Origin: Cardinalis cardinalis
Taxonomy: Eukaryota; Chordata; Aves; Passeriformes; Cardinalidae
Assembly: GCA_014549065.1 (NCBI GenBank)
Contig: JACDOX010000057.1
Span: 3,864,557-3,928,556 of the forward strand
Length of the DNA stretch: 64,000 bases
Direction of reading: 5' to 3'
Shown: positions 14,401 through 23,953 of the stretch, one piece after another
How positions within the stretch are numbered: the first letter of the stretch is position 1
Layout: the number at the start of each line of letters is the position of its first letter
Made by a program: the position numbers and the translations under genes
Notes under the pieces: generated by a model
The model's database searches: none
Seen by the model: only the letters and a program-made list of their open reading frames with translations
Told to the model about the DNA's origin: nothing

Positions 14401-17400
14401 TATGCAGTAGCTAATAAACTAGATAATATTTCATACACCTTTTTTTTCTNTTGGGGGAAAGAAAAGGAATGAAGATGTACCAGATTTACTACATTGTTTA
14501 ATACACTATCTTTCTTNACATTTTAATTTTTNAATTAGTTCTACCTGGAACTGTGANAACATATGACTTCTGAATTCTGTTTCATTGTTTTAGGATGCAC
14601 AGACTTCTAGAACATTAACTCTAATATCAAAAGCCATCCAGACTTTGGGGAGCTGGGGAAGTTTGACCAAAAGCAAACTTGTAAGGCTATTAAAATTCTT
14701 TCTCATTTCAAACATTCTGTNGATTGAAAGTTCATATAAAAGTTTATTTATATCAATATACTTTTCCTTTCAGTCAAGTTTCAAGGAGACATTTATGTGC
14801 GAGTTTTTCAAAACATTTCAAGAAGAAAAATTTACTGAGTCTGTTAAAAAGGTAACTTTCAACTGTATTTTATTGTTGATGTTGCTGATCAGTNTTCATT
14901 ATTAAATGGTTGTGTTAGTGTTCAGTTTTCTACTAGAAAGAGAAAGGAAAGTTATGGTCTGTTTCAGACATAAAAAAACCCCAAACCAAAAAACAACATA
15001 GCAAAACCATACACAAGAGTTATACTTAGTGAACTAAGTAATTTAGTTCAAAAAGTAAAGTGTACATTTTTGGAAAGAAATTGTTATTGACACTGCTGTT
15101 TAGGAACTCATTAAAGAAAGCTTGTGTGAGCTCTGGGCATCCCTTGTTACATTNTTCCAAGGCCCTGCCATATATTTTCATCAACTGCATAAAATAACTG
15201 TTCTGTTCAAGTAGAAACTGTACATTTATATTTTCAAAATAGCTTTTGGGGTTTTTGTGTTTCTGAATATTGTGTATTTCTACTCCCTGTGGTTTTTTTC
15301 CTTAAGTTCCTGGATGATGTTTCCTCTACTGAGAGTAAAGAGCCCAGTGGTATGAGCGAGCCAGTGCATCTAAAAGANGGGTGAGTACGTCTTGAATTTA
15401 TTTTGTCCGTAACAAAATTGACTTCAGTGTTTTTTCATTAATGCCAGATTCAGATTAATGCTTATCAAAATGTGTGATATACTGTAGTAATTACTATATT
15501 TGTAATTTAGACGATTCGTAGTATGTAGAATTAGTTTAAAAGAACAGCTGCAAGCTTTCATAACTCATCTTCTAAATATTTTAAAAATAATGAAAAGCAG
15601 CTGAAAACCTATTGAAGACTGTCTGCATTACTGTCACAGTTCAGTGTGTGCTCTGTGGTGGTTTTTGAGGATTGTGAAAGTGTATTTTAAAACAACATTA
15701 TTAACTTAGAATTATTCTACCTCCTGTATAAGCCTGGCCAGCTAAATGTTCTGCCTTTGAAGTTAGATAGAAAACTACCCTGTAATTTAAATATTTAACA
15801 TTTGGTGATAGAATACTGTTCTATAGATGGAGGTGAAAGTCACTCTTCCTAAAAAATGAACTCTTTTGCTTGATGTTGATCAAGAATAGGTGATGATTTG
15901 AATAACATTCATGAGGAAAAAATAGTTTAATTTACTTGAGAATATTTTAATTTACTTGAAAAGCAGGTTNATAAGAAGAAAAGATCAAATGGACATCCGA
16001 ATTTCAAACAAGGAAGAAACATGTCTCTTACTAAGATACTGAATAGCAATGAAGGAGGAAATTGTAGTAGATCAACACTTGCTTATAGTAGTAAATTGAT
16101 GGCTGTTGTTCAAAACAAAAGAAAGAGTTAGGAGTGAGTACACTTNAAGTGTACTAAATGCAGTTTGTCTGCCCTTGCTGTTGAGCCGTGTCCAGTGTCA
16201 TTTCAGTTTCTGATCCTGGTAAGGCTGAGTACAATTACATGGAGAAAGTGGCAGGAAAGAGAGTATCTGTAGTTAGATACACCTTANTGCCTTTTGTGAA
16301 AATTTGAACAAGTTATGTATCCCCTCCAAATATACTGCTACAAGCACTGGTCTGGACTGTGTGGTTTTCAAACCCCTTTCCTGGTTTTGGAACCCTGCAC
16401 ACCATCACCATATTTGGAGGGAATCTTGAGGATCTNTTGTGAACAAGTAGTTGGTTTTTTTAATGTACGATGAAGTAGATTTTTACATGATGAACANTAA
16501 TGTCTTATCTCAATAAATGGTTTTGAAGATTAATGGTTGCATTTCATTTGATTCTATCTTTACAGAGAAATGTACAAAAGAGCTCAAGGAAGGACTCGGA
16601 TTGGTAAAAAGAATTTCAAGAAGCGATGGTTCTGTCTAACAAGTAGAGAATTCACATACCACAAACAGCAAGGTAAATAATGTTTATTTTACAAACATTT
16701 TTATTTTTCAATGTTGTCTAAGTGTTTGTAGCTTTTTTGGTGCTTTTAAAATGGCATAATTTTTTTCTTTTCCTAAAATACCTATGATTTATTTTAGTTA
16801 CTTCTGCCTTCATTAATAGAGGCTTCTGTCTGATTCATGCTTATTTTTTCCATAATAAAAATGCATATTTTTAGAGCATGAACTTCAATGTCAGTGCCCT
16901 GAGATTATAAAACAGTTCTTAAAGATTGCTTCACTCCTCTGTTTACAATTTTTTACAGATAAAGAACCAATTTTCACTATTCCAATCAAAAACATCCTTG
17001 CAGTGGAGAAACTTGATGAGAACTCCTTCAACAAGAAAAATGTGGGTCAAAAGATAGTTTATATATAATTCTTGATATGTTCTTTAAATAAAAGATTGTA
17101 ATTAGCTTACAGAGTTAATGAAACCCTATTACTAAATACTTCAGCAAAAGGTCTTTTATGGATCAGGAATAACAAGCTGTATGCAGTATCTCCAAGTATT
17201 CTGAACATGGAAATTAACCTGGAAATTTGGCTGTCTGCACCAAGTTTTCTGACTGATTTTGACTTTGCCCCCCACTCCAAATTTCTGAAATGAAGGTCAA
17301 AACTACATGACCTTATTACAAAGCAGTTGAAATTATATTATGTACTACTAGAAATGTATTGTTACCAAACTTGTGTTTATTCCTTTTGATGAGAACTTCC

Positions 17401-20400
17401 TACAAAATCCCTTCATCAGCTGAGGCAGTTGTCTGTGCTCACAGCCTCATTCTGGCCCTGGAACACATCAGTTATTTCTGTTCTTATGTCAGTCCAAACA
17501 TCTGAGACAGTGATAAAAGAACGGCTGTCACTAAGGCCAGTGATGGCTGAAAGAGAGACTTCTGGNAGTCTTCTGTTGCTGAAGCATGAAGGTCATGCTT
17601 CTTGAAATCTGGGTTCACACTTGAAGAAATGTGGATGAAGTGGACAGAAGATGCATCCTGTTCTAATTTATAAGGGTTTTTTCTTAGATGAGAGCACAGG
17701 GAGCTATTCTGGTGGGGCTTTTCTCCTCTGTGTAGTTGAAGGAGGTGAAAAGTCTGCTGTTCTCCCTTGTCTCCCTTTCTGTCTTAGAGTTTGTGGAATT
17801 GCCTGAGCACTGAAATCTATTTTTACATATTTGAAGTTGCTCAGGAACTGGATTTTTTTACTCAGCAGAATAATACTTTTCTTCTACAGATGTTTCAAGT
17901 ACTTCATGGAGAAAAGCCACTCTATATCCAAGCAAATAACTGCGTAGAAGCCAGTGAGTGGATAGAGGCTCTCTGCCGGGTAACCAGGTGCAACCAGAGG
18001 AGGCTGAGCTTTTACCACCCCTCTGCTTTCCTGAACGGGAGCTGGCTGTGCTGCAAGGCCACGGCCGAGAGCACCGAGGGCTGCGCGCGCTGCACCGCGT
18101 AAGTGCTGCCCGGGGGGGAGCCACTCTGCAGCTTCACCCAGGGGAGCAAGGNTTTCCCCCTCTAATTCTGCAAAATGCCACAAAGACCTGCCACGGGGAT
18201 CAGGCACAGGCTGCTGGATTTCTGTTACTTNGTGTGCCACCCTGTGGAGGGAACCTGCTCAGCATGAAAAGCACAAATATCCTGTTTCTGAGACCTGCTC
18301 ATGCAGAATAATGGATTTCATTCAGATGCCAGGTTGAATGCAGAAATACGACACACCTAGATCATCTGTATGAAATAATTAAAATATTTGCTGCAGCAAC
18401 TGGAAGTCTTCTCTCCTTAATGACTTTGTCTTGTTTTATACAACCACTTTTTTATTTGGACTTCACATATTTTAAAGGACTGCCCTAAGAAAGTCAGCTA
18501 AATAATCTTGCATGTAGATTCTGACAAATCATTTCGGTTTTGTTGGTATGTCAGAAAAATTAATAACATCTTAAAATGCTTTAATGTCTTTTTAGAAGCT
18601 GCTGATTTCTGAAAACAAAGAAATGCTGTGGTTTCTTTTAAAAATAAATTTGTCCTTAACTGGGTAGGTTATATAAACTACATACTAAGTTTTGTGAAAC
18701 TGTCTATGAGTGGCAAACATATTAAAAGGCTATGTATAATGAAAAAGAATCAGTTTCTAGTTGCTTTCAAGAATTACTGATATTGATTACCTGTCTTTGT
18801 TCACCTTTTAGAGATGTTCCTGCTGATACTCAAATTGANATTGATGGAGACAGAGAGACGGAAAGAATTTACTCCCTTTTCACTATCAACAGGTCTAAAC
18901 TACAGAAGTTGGAAGGTACACAAATGATAATTGAGAAGAATTACACTGATATTCAGTTCTCGTTCTCTAGGCCAAGAATATAATTTTGAACAATTAACTG
19001 AATTTAATGATTCACCTGGAAATAATATAAAGTAGAGAAAGAGATAGAAGATAAAAATTCAAAGTGCCCTGATGTCCAGTGTTCTTCAGGCATTTCTTTA
19101 CAATAGGTATCAGGCATTGTTCTAACTGAATTTCCATATGTGCAATATTTTCATAGTTTAAACTGAAGCTGTAGATGGTGCTTTTCTGCCTTTGTTGTCC
19201 CTTTCCTAACTATGTGATGAATATTAGGCATGATTTTGCTGTAAGGAAATGCTGAACTTCTCCTAATGTGAAGAGGAGAGAGCTGGATGCTCAAGATGCT
19301 GAACACAGCTAGCAGAACATAAGCTATAGACTTGTAAATACTTCTCATTGATACTGCCTCCTGCTTTTATCTTAATCCATTTTATGTATAAGCCAGAGTA
19401 ACTTTACATTTCAGAATGCTGGAGTTACCATTTGCGTGGGAGTTAGATTTGTTTTTTAATTGTTGAAATTTTAACTGGGATGATTGGGGTTGTTTTTGCA
19501 GAGGCTTGTGGAAGTATAGCAGTCTATCAAGGTCCTCGGAAAGAACCAGATGATTACTCTAACTTCACCATAGAAGATTCTGTAGCCACTTTTCATACAC
19601 TTCAGCAGATAATAGATACAGTAGAAAAGCTGGATGAATCACATGAAAAATACCAGAAGAAGAGATCTAGTGCCAAATATGGTAGTGAGTAAGTATCTTG
19701 TGTAACTTTGACATTGATAAATATGTATTTTGAAAAAAATAAATCATGGGGCAAGGCCAGACTTGTTGGGGTAGAGATAATGAAGGCAGAGTTAGACAAC
19801 ACAGATGTGGTACATCATTTGTAGTAGTGCAGCTTTTTGCCAGCTGTTGAAGATCTGAGTTCTTCTGGTGTGGATTCATCTGTTACTGTTGAGATTCCTG
19901 TAAGTGGGTGCAGTGACTCTTTAGTTTCCTTGCAGCTTAGCATTTGAAGTGCACACAAAATTTATCCATAACAGTATGCCTGCCTTCTATTTTTTTTTTT
20001 AATTTTGGTTAAATAATTGAAATATCAAGTTATATGAAACTGTCAAAATTTTACTGCAGAAACAGGTAGCATATTTACTGTTTGTATTGCACTTGCCATA
20101 CTTGATAAATACTATTTCTTGTGAAGGTAAAAAAACTGTTGTTTGGAGTACATTGTTATTCCAGAACACGTTCTTTAATTCTCTTCAATCCTGGCTTATG
20201 CCTCTGGAACACCACTAGCAAGATTTTAGATTTCTTCTTTGTATCACTAAGGATTGACTGACCAGGAAAAAAAGAAAAGCTTAAACCCTGATTTGGTTTA
20301 CTTAGGTTAGTGTTTGACCCAAGTTGTTCAGAAAAATTGACTGCGATTTAAAAGTCCCATGTGAAAGTAAATGAAGTTTTTGCAAATCACTGAATTNTGC

Positions 20401-20546
20401 AATTAATGGTAGAAATTGGGGTTTTTTGCTTGATAAATTAAAATTGCATGATGAGGACTAGAAAGCAAATGTTAGTCTTAAAAGTATTTACATTTAATAT
20501 TTTGGTTTTTTGCAGAGAAAATCCAATTGTTGGGAAGGTCTCCTAA
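1315..20546 (+). CDS. RASA2: RASA2 (GAP1m), Ras p21 protein activator 2, 3' part of gene: 19 coding exons
   Basis: Gene-level entry. The product is a GAP1-family Ras GTPase-activating protein that accelerates GTP hydrolysis by Ras at the plasma membrane. The 19 exons join in frame without a stop and give 672 residues; I recall about 850 for human RASA2, so roughly the first 175 (C2A and linker) are off the left edge. Numbering from the first complete codon (1316), the domains are: C2B about 1-115; RasGAP about 150-400, with the arginine-finger motif IFRGNS (R220) and the FLRFF motif (332-336); PH about 430-530, with the near-invariant Trp W520; and a Btk-type zinc motif with spacing H539-x10-C550-C551-x9-C561. 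All introns start GT and end AG. The translation follows my memory of the human protein nearly residue for residue. RASA3 is the nearest alternative, but the match to RASA2 is far closer. Confidence 0.97.
2581..2599. repeat. (AAAT)n microsatellite
   Basis: Five AAAT/AATA units (AAATAAATAAATAAATAAA) in a RASA2 intron. Simple tandem repeat. Confidence 0.85.
3174..3246 (+). CDS. RASA2: RASA2 coding exon b (C2B)
   Basis: Acceptor ACAG, donor GTAACT, 73 nt. Reads [19 protein letters not shown] then [14 protein letters not shown] is the typical C2 signature (K-T-x-N-P-x-F/W-N-E). It ends on a codon boundary. Confidence 0.96.
4491..4567 (+). CDS. RASA2: RASA2 coding exon c (C2B)
   Basis: Acceptor TTGCAG, 77 nt, encodes [19 protein letters not shown] and onwards. 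One N at 4502 is the third base of a TCN serine codon. The donor is GTNAGT, with an N at intron position +3 (4570). Confidence 0.95.
5408..5436. repeat. 29-nt T homopolymer in RASA2 intron
   Basis: Uninterrupted run of 29 T. On the - strand this is a poly(A), so it may mark the 3' end of a - strand retrocopy whose body would be the sequence immediately to the right. It may also simply be a slippage-prone homopolymer. Confidence 0.85.
5494..5577. other. CpG-dense foldable patch in RASA2 intron
   Basis: An 84-nt segment with about seven CpGs in an otherwise CpG-poor intron. The ends pair: 5494-5499 (ACCAGG) with 5572-5577 (CTTGGT), and 5502-5509 (GCATGTGC) with 5564-5571 (GCGCATGT), with three G-U pairs and a 2-nt bulge, giving a 14-bp stem around a 54-nt loop. 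No known RNA family recognised; an ACA box for an H/ACA snoRNA is not in place. Confidence 0.35.
5957..6055 (+). CDS. RASA2: RASA2 coding exon d (end of C2B)
   Basis: Acceptor TTTCAG, donor GTGAGA, 99 nt. Encodes [20 protein letters not shown] and the following strands, the last part of the C2B sandwich. It ends after two bases of a Trp codon (TG|G). Confidence 0.96.
7801..7957 (+). CDS. RASA2: RASA2 coding exon e (C2B to RasGAP linker)
   Basis: Acceptor TTACAG, donor GTACTT, 157 nt. Begins [20 protein letters not shown] and runs through [19 protein letters not shown] into the start of the GAP-related region. It ends on a codon boundary (DVQ). Confidence 0.96.
9096..9244 (+). CDS. RASA2: RASA2 coding exon f (RasGAP start)
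   Basis: Acceptor TCACAG, donor GTATGT, 149 nt. Encodes [20 protein letters not shown] and [20 protein letters not shown], the first helices of the RasGAP fold. N at 9194 is the third base of an AAN codon (Lys in the family). GC is noticeably higher than in neighbouring exons. Confidence 0.96.
10507..10621 (+). CDS. RASA2: RASA2 coding exon g (RasGAP arginine finger)
   Basis: Acceptor TTGCAG, donor GTATGT, 115 nt. Encodes [20 protein letters not shown]. The Arg in IFRGNS corresponds to the catalytic arginine finger of RasGAPs (R789 in RASA1 by family knowledge). The residue is intact, so the fold is expected to be catalytically competent. Confidence 0.97.
11044..11118 (+). CDS. RASA2: RASA2 coding exon h (RasGAP)
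   Basis: Acceptor TTTCAG, donor GTGAGT, 75 nt, exactly 25 codons: [20 protein letters not shown] then VEINM. The segment is a linker between GAP helices and is among the less conserved pieces compared with my memory of the human protein. Confidence 0.94.
11790..11913 (+). CDS. RASA2: RASA2 coding exon i (RasGAP)
   Basis: Acceptor TTGCAG, donor GTAAGT, 124 nt. Encodes [20 protein letters not shown], then [20 protein letters not shown]. Ends one base into the Asn codon that is completed in the next exon. Confidence 0.96.
13288..13394 (+). CDS. RASA2: RASA2 coding exon j (RasGAP FLRF motif)
   Basis: Acceptor CTGCAG, donor GTAAGT, 107 nt. Encodes [20 protein letters not shown] and [15 protein letters not shown]. 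This is the FLRF...P signature that shapes the Ras-binding groove and positions the arginine finger. Confidence 0.97.
14594..14680 (+). CDS. RASA2: RASA2 coding exon k (RasGAP)
   Basis: Acceptor TTTTAG, donor GTAAGG, 87 nt. Encodes [20 protein letters not shown] and WGSLTKSKL. The terminal Leu codon CTT sits just before the donor. No other GT lies nearby, so the boundary follows from the sequence, although the junction in my memory of mammalian RASA2 reads KSKSSF without that Leu. Confidence 0.92.
14774..14851 (+). CDS. RASA2: RASA2 coding exon l (RasGAP)
   Basis: Acceptor TTTCAG, donor GTAACT, 78 nt, exactly 26 codons: [20 protein letters not shown] then TESVKK. The preceding intron is only 93 nt. 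Confidence 0.96.
15307..15380 (+). CDS. RASA2: RASA2 coding exon m (GAP to PH junction)
   Basis: Acceptor CTTAAG, donor GTGAGT, 74 nt. Encodes [20 protein letters not shown] then HLKEG. N at 15378 is the third base of a GAN codon (Glu in the family). This is the short linker leading into the PH domain. Confidence 0.95.
16137..16155. repeat. 19-bp palindrome centred on an N
   Basis: AGTACACTT, one N at 16146, then AAGTGTACT: perfect 9-bp arms. It lies in a RASA2 intron. Confidence 0.8.
16566..16672 (+). CDS. RASA2: RASA2 coding exon n (PH domain)
   Basis: Acceptor TTACAG, donor GTAAAT, 107 nt. Encodes [20 protein letters not shown] and [15 protein letters not shown]. The basic KKNFKKRWF segment is the phosphoinositide-contacting loop and strand of PH domains. 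Confidence 0.97.
16959..17041 (+). CDS. RASA2: RASA2 coding exon o (PH domain)
   Basis: Acceptor TTACAG, donor GTGGGT, 83 nt. Encodes [20 protein letters not shown] then ENSFNKKN, the middle PH strands. Ends on a codon boundary. Confidence 0.95.
17890..18098 (+). CDS. RASA2: RASA2 coding exon p (PH C-terminal helix and Btk zinc motif)
   Basis: Acceptor CTACAG, donor GTAAGT, 209 nt. Encodes [20 protein letters not shown], the PH helix [11 protein letters not shown], and the Btk-type zinc motif FYHPS...WLCC...GC with spacing H-x10-CC-x9-C. The 3' half is strikingly GC-rich at third codon positions, unlike the other RASA2 exons, and the GC run continues about 70 bp into the intron. Confidence 0.96.
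18812..18915 (+). CDS. RASA2: RASA2 coding exon q
   Basis: Acceptor TTTTAG, donor GTACAC, 104 nt. Encodes [20 protein letters not shown] then [15 protein letters not shown] at 18839 is the third base of a GAN codon (Asp in human as I recall). Confidence 0.95.
19502..19688 (+). CDS. RASA2: RASA2 coding exon r
   Basis: Acceptor TTGCAG, donor GTAAGT, 187 nt. Encodes [20 protein letters not shown], an acidic and serine/threonine-rich middle, and [14 protein letters not shown]. The tail is basic and low in complexity. Confidence 0.96.
20516..20546 (+). CDS. RASA2: RASA2 last coding exon (stop TAA)
   Basis: Acceptor TTGCAG. Encodes ENPIVGKVS followed by TAA at 20544-20546. The end matches the ENPIVGKAS terminus that I recall for mammalian RASA2. 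Confidence 0.95.
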
Positions 20547-20801
20547 CCCAAACAAACTGGCCCACTTGGATGAAAAAAGAAACTGGAAATGTTCTAGTGT
20601 TTTGGGGGTTTTTTTGTTTTTTTTTTTTTAATTCCTTATATGCATTTTTGCAAAATATTTAAGAATGAACATAAATGCTAGTTGTGTTGACAATCTATTT
20701 ATATTTAAGAGAAAAATACCTTCTTGGAAATCTGGTTTTTAAGGTTTATTCTCATTTTGCTGAAGAATTTGAAGTTCCAGGTTCTTGAAATAACAGATGT
20801 G

Positions 20802-20807
20802 AATAAA
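20802..20807 (+). promoter_or_regulatory. RASA2: Candidate proximal poly(A) signal of RASA2
   Basis: AATAAA about 255 nt after the stop codon. Use would give a short 3' UTR. The downstream sequence (AGGTTGTTTTGCC...) is modestly GU-rich. Confidence 0.4.
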
Positions 20808-21477
20808 TCTAAAGGTTGTTTTGCCATTGTTTTCTTATTGGAAAGAACTTTCTAAACAAATAAGCTTTTTCATGGAAGAAAATCCACACTGCATTTGTTG
20901 GTTGGATTACATCTCAGTACATACACTGCAAACTTGNATGAGTTTACCATGAGTGCCTGCCCTGCTGATACGGATCTCGAACTAGAAATCCCAAGATCTT
21001 ATGATGTGGAAAAGATCTGAAGCTTCACACTCAATACATTTGACTTTTTTTTTCCCTTGTATTAGGTGTTGTCAGGACTTGATTTATCTACAGTTGAAGT
21101 TCTACAGAACCATGCAGTATGCTGCAAATAATCTGGACAGCAAATACCAGTGTTAGTTGAGTTATTAAGTGCTAAAGAAGAAATCAGGGAACTTACGTTG
21201 TACCTCTTGTTTACATTTGGAGTGAGTAATATATGGAGTGACATTAGACCACTATCTATTTTCTTTAGCATTTTTTAAGGTACATATTTTTACTTAATCT
21301 GAAAAGAAATGCAGGGTAGTAACATTCTTGTTAAATAGGTTTGCCTACAGATAGAAAAATGTAAGTGTGAACAGATTGTGGTTAAGTACTGATCAATTAA
21401 CATCATCCCATGTATGATTTAACTTCTTTTTATAAAAAGTAATAACTATGTCCAGCTCAACTTTTGACTACAAATCT

Positions 21478-21483
21478 AATAAA
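21478..21483 (+). promoter_or_regulatory. RASA2: Candidate intermediate poly(A) signal of RASA2
   Basis: AATAAA in the RASA2 3' UTR, closely followed by AATCTC. There is no strong GU-rich element after it, so it is weaker than the distal site. Confidence 0.25.
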
Positions 21484-21755
21484 TAATCTCTATTATAATC
21501 ACTCAAAGCACTTTAGATATCTGGACTATCCCAGATTATTTTTAGATACTTTGTAGTATCTGCTTGTTATGATCAGTTGAATGATCAACATTGTTTTGTC
21601 TTTAAACAATGCTTCAGTGAATATTTTTGTATCTTTAGTTACATAGATTCGTATTTGCCACTTAACACAATTTTAAACTGGCATTCCTGACTTCAATAAG
21701 ATTAATTTTTGCTCACTTTGTCTGAGAAGTTAGTTTTCTGCTGAGAAAAAGTATA

Positions 21756-21763
21756 TGTATATA
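21756..21763 (+). promoter_or_regulatory. RASA2: Pumilio response element in RASA2 3' UTR
   Basis: TGTATATA is an exact match to the PUM1/PUM2 consensus UGUANAUA on the transcribed strand. In an AT-rich UTR such an octamer can arise by chance. Confidence 0.35.
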
Positions 21764-22872
21764 ACCAGGAAGAAGCAAAGGTATTACTGTGGCAACTTTG
21801 CTTCATCAGTATTAAATACAATGGTACTCCTTGGAATATTATTTTTACAAAAGTTGTATATGGTACTTTTATTTTTAAAGCATTTTCTGTGGGGTCTTTT
21901 GTTGTTTTGTGGGGTATTTTTTAGTTTTGGTTTTATTTTGTTTATCCAATCATGATTTGGCCAAATTAATTAGGAATGTAACTTAGACTAGAAATCCACA
22001 ATGCTTGAAACAGCAAGGTGTTGGAATTACCACACATTACTATACTGTTTTAAGAAGGCTTTCTATAATGGAAGCAAGGTGGCAAGACGGGATTGAAATT
22101 TCTTTGGAATGAATGTAACTTGTTAAAATGACTTCATTTTAATACCAAGATAATTTAGAATATCTGGGATTCAGTACTAGGATCTGCAACATCACAATCA
22201 TTTAATCACCTCAGCTGGTTTTGCCTTTTCCTTTTTTACACATTTGATGTGTTCAACGGGACTTTTATTTGCCAACAGTTAAAAGTGAGGGAGAATTCAG
22301 CAATGCAAATACATGTGTTTTGCCAAGGTAAAGGTAAAGATAAATTGCCATTAATCAAAAACTGCCATTAAACACAGTTGAATGTGGTTGAGTGTCAGAA
22401 TTAGGGTTTGTTGTATATGAATTAACCCTGTGGCAAACCCTCTTCCTTGGAGCCATTTTCTGTTGTTTTCAAATTAAAATTTATGAAAAATTGAGTAATA
22501 TACTCTTGCAATGTTGGGGTTTTATAATATGCACTTTTTTTTTTGCTTTGGTACTGGAATATTGAGGAAAAAAACCCCAGAAGGCCATTGAATATTTGGG
22601 ACCATTAAGATTTGATTTCTCATTTTATAATGTTTTAAAATACAGTAGATGTTCTAGAATTTAATTAGGTACAAGTAGGATGATTAATAATAAAAGTTGC
22701 ATTCATTTTGATTAGTCTAGAAAAGTGATGTTATTCAGTAATTAGTTCTGTTAGGATTGTGAAAGTTTTAATGTTATTATGATGATGTATTGTGGAATGT
22801 ATTTTTATTTAAATTTTATTTTCTTATCAAGACATTAAAATGTTTTGTAACATTGCTTGAGAATAACTCAGA

Positions 22873-22878
22873 AATAAA
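22873..22878 (+). promoter_or_regulatory. RASA2: Likely distal poly(A) signal of RASA2
   Basis: AATAAA is followed by ACAACAAACC, which offers CA cleavage positions, and about 25 nt later by the GU-rich run CTGTGTGTTTCCTGTG. This spacing is that of a good vertebrate poly(A) site. Confidence 0.6.
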
Positions 22879-23844
22879 TTACAACAAACCTGAGATAAGC
22901 TGTGTGTTTCCTGTGAGGCCTGGCTGTTTAAAATGGTAGCATTTAACTGAATGAATGGGGGTTACATACAGGACTTGGGTGTAAAGAGAGAAACCTAATT
23001 GATGGTGGGGGCAGAACCCACCAAAATTGACCTGGGGGATGTGGCATCTGCAGATAGTTGCATTCTAAATTGGTGGCTGGGGAGGTAAGTGCTGTTCATC
23101 ATGTAGTGTAAGAGCATCAGAGAAGCCTTGGGAATTTGACAGTGTTTAGGAAGTTTGTAATGATTAGTGTGCTGAGTTGCAAGATAGCTGGTACTGTGTT
23201 GTTAGGGTTAGGTGACTCATTTTTTTTCTTGTTATACTGATTTGTATTCCATTACCTCTGCTGTGTACCAGTATGGGCTGTAGAATTTGTCAGAACTATT
23301 TTAAATACATTGTACATGGAAAAAAATCATGTTAACTTTTCTCAATCTGCTTTCTTTCTTTATGTTATCTGGGCACCTTTTTGCCACCCACTCTCCCCTC
23401 CTGTTCTTCTGGGCATTTTTTATAAGGAAGTTTTGTACAAGTGCTTTTTAATGCCCTGAGGTGTTTTGTTTCCTTGTGCAGAGAACTGAGCTGTTGTCCT
23501 TTGTTGCCAGCATGAAAGCTTTTGTCAGGAGTTACAGTGCAAACCTTCCAGCAATTTTGATTAATTTTGATTGATCTGAGGTAAGATGTATTAAGGCCTA
23601 GTATGAGTGGTCACTACATTCATTTGCAGAGATTAGAAAGCAGAGGAATANAAATATGAAGTTGGAAGTACAGGAGGAAATTTTTTTCTATTAACATTAA
23701 AAAAGAGAATTGCATGTGTTCTGTAATGATTACAGCAGATTGATCCTTTCTTTTCTCTGCTAATATACTGCCTTTTCTAACCATTCCACTAACCTGAGTT
23801 TTCTCTAACCTGTGACACCAGAAAGGCATTCCCATTTCAGATCT

Positions 23845-23953
23845 GTAGATGTGCCACTCAGGGACATGGNTTAGTGGTAGACTTGGCAGTGTTGGGTTAA
23901 CAGTTGAGCTTGATGATCTTAAAGGTCTTTTCTAATCTAAATGATTCTATTAA
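23845..23953 (+). mobile_element. CR1 retrotransposon, 3' tail fragment
   Basis: Reads in + orientation through GGGACATGGNTTAGTGGTAG, GACTTGGCAGTGTTGGGTTA, TTGATGATCTTAAAGGTCTT and TAAATGATTCTATT. This is the conserved 3' end of avian CR1 elements, including the terminal ATTCTAT motif. About 110 bp remain. The 5' part is absent, as expected for 5'-truncated LINE copies. Confidence 0.85.

Larger units (their letters stand above)
9245..20515 (+). other. RASA2: RASA2 introns between exons f and the last exon
   Basis: Thirteen introns: 9245-10506, 10622-11043, 11119-11789, 11914-13287, 13395-14593, 14681-14773, 14852-15306, 15381-16565, 16673-16958, 17042-17889, 18099-18811, 18916-19501 and 19689-20515. 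They range from 93 to 1374 nt. No genes or dated repeats recognised. There is a near-palindrome at 16137-16155 and a GC-rich start to intron 18099-18811. Confidence 0.75.
20547..22897 (+). other. RASA2: RASA2 3' UTR
   Basis: AT-rich sequence with no ORF of note between the RASA2 stop and a strong polyadenylation signal at 22873-22878. It carries T-rich tracts (20,606-20,632), many ATTTA pentamers, a Pumilio-type element, and earlier AATAAA hexamers at 20,802 and 21,478 that could give shorter isoforms. The 3' limit is inferred from the signal, not seen directly. Confidence 0.7.

Noticed and set aside
17884..18240. - strand open frame of 118 codons
   Set aside because: It is the antisense shadow of the GC-rich RASA2 zinc-motif exon.
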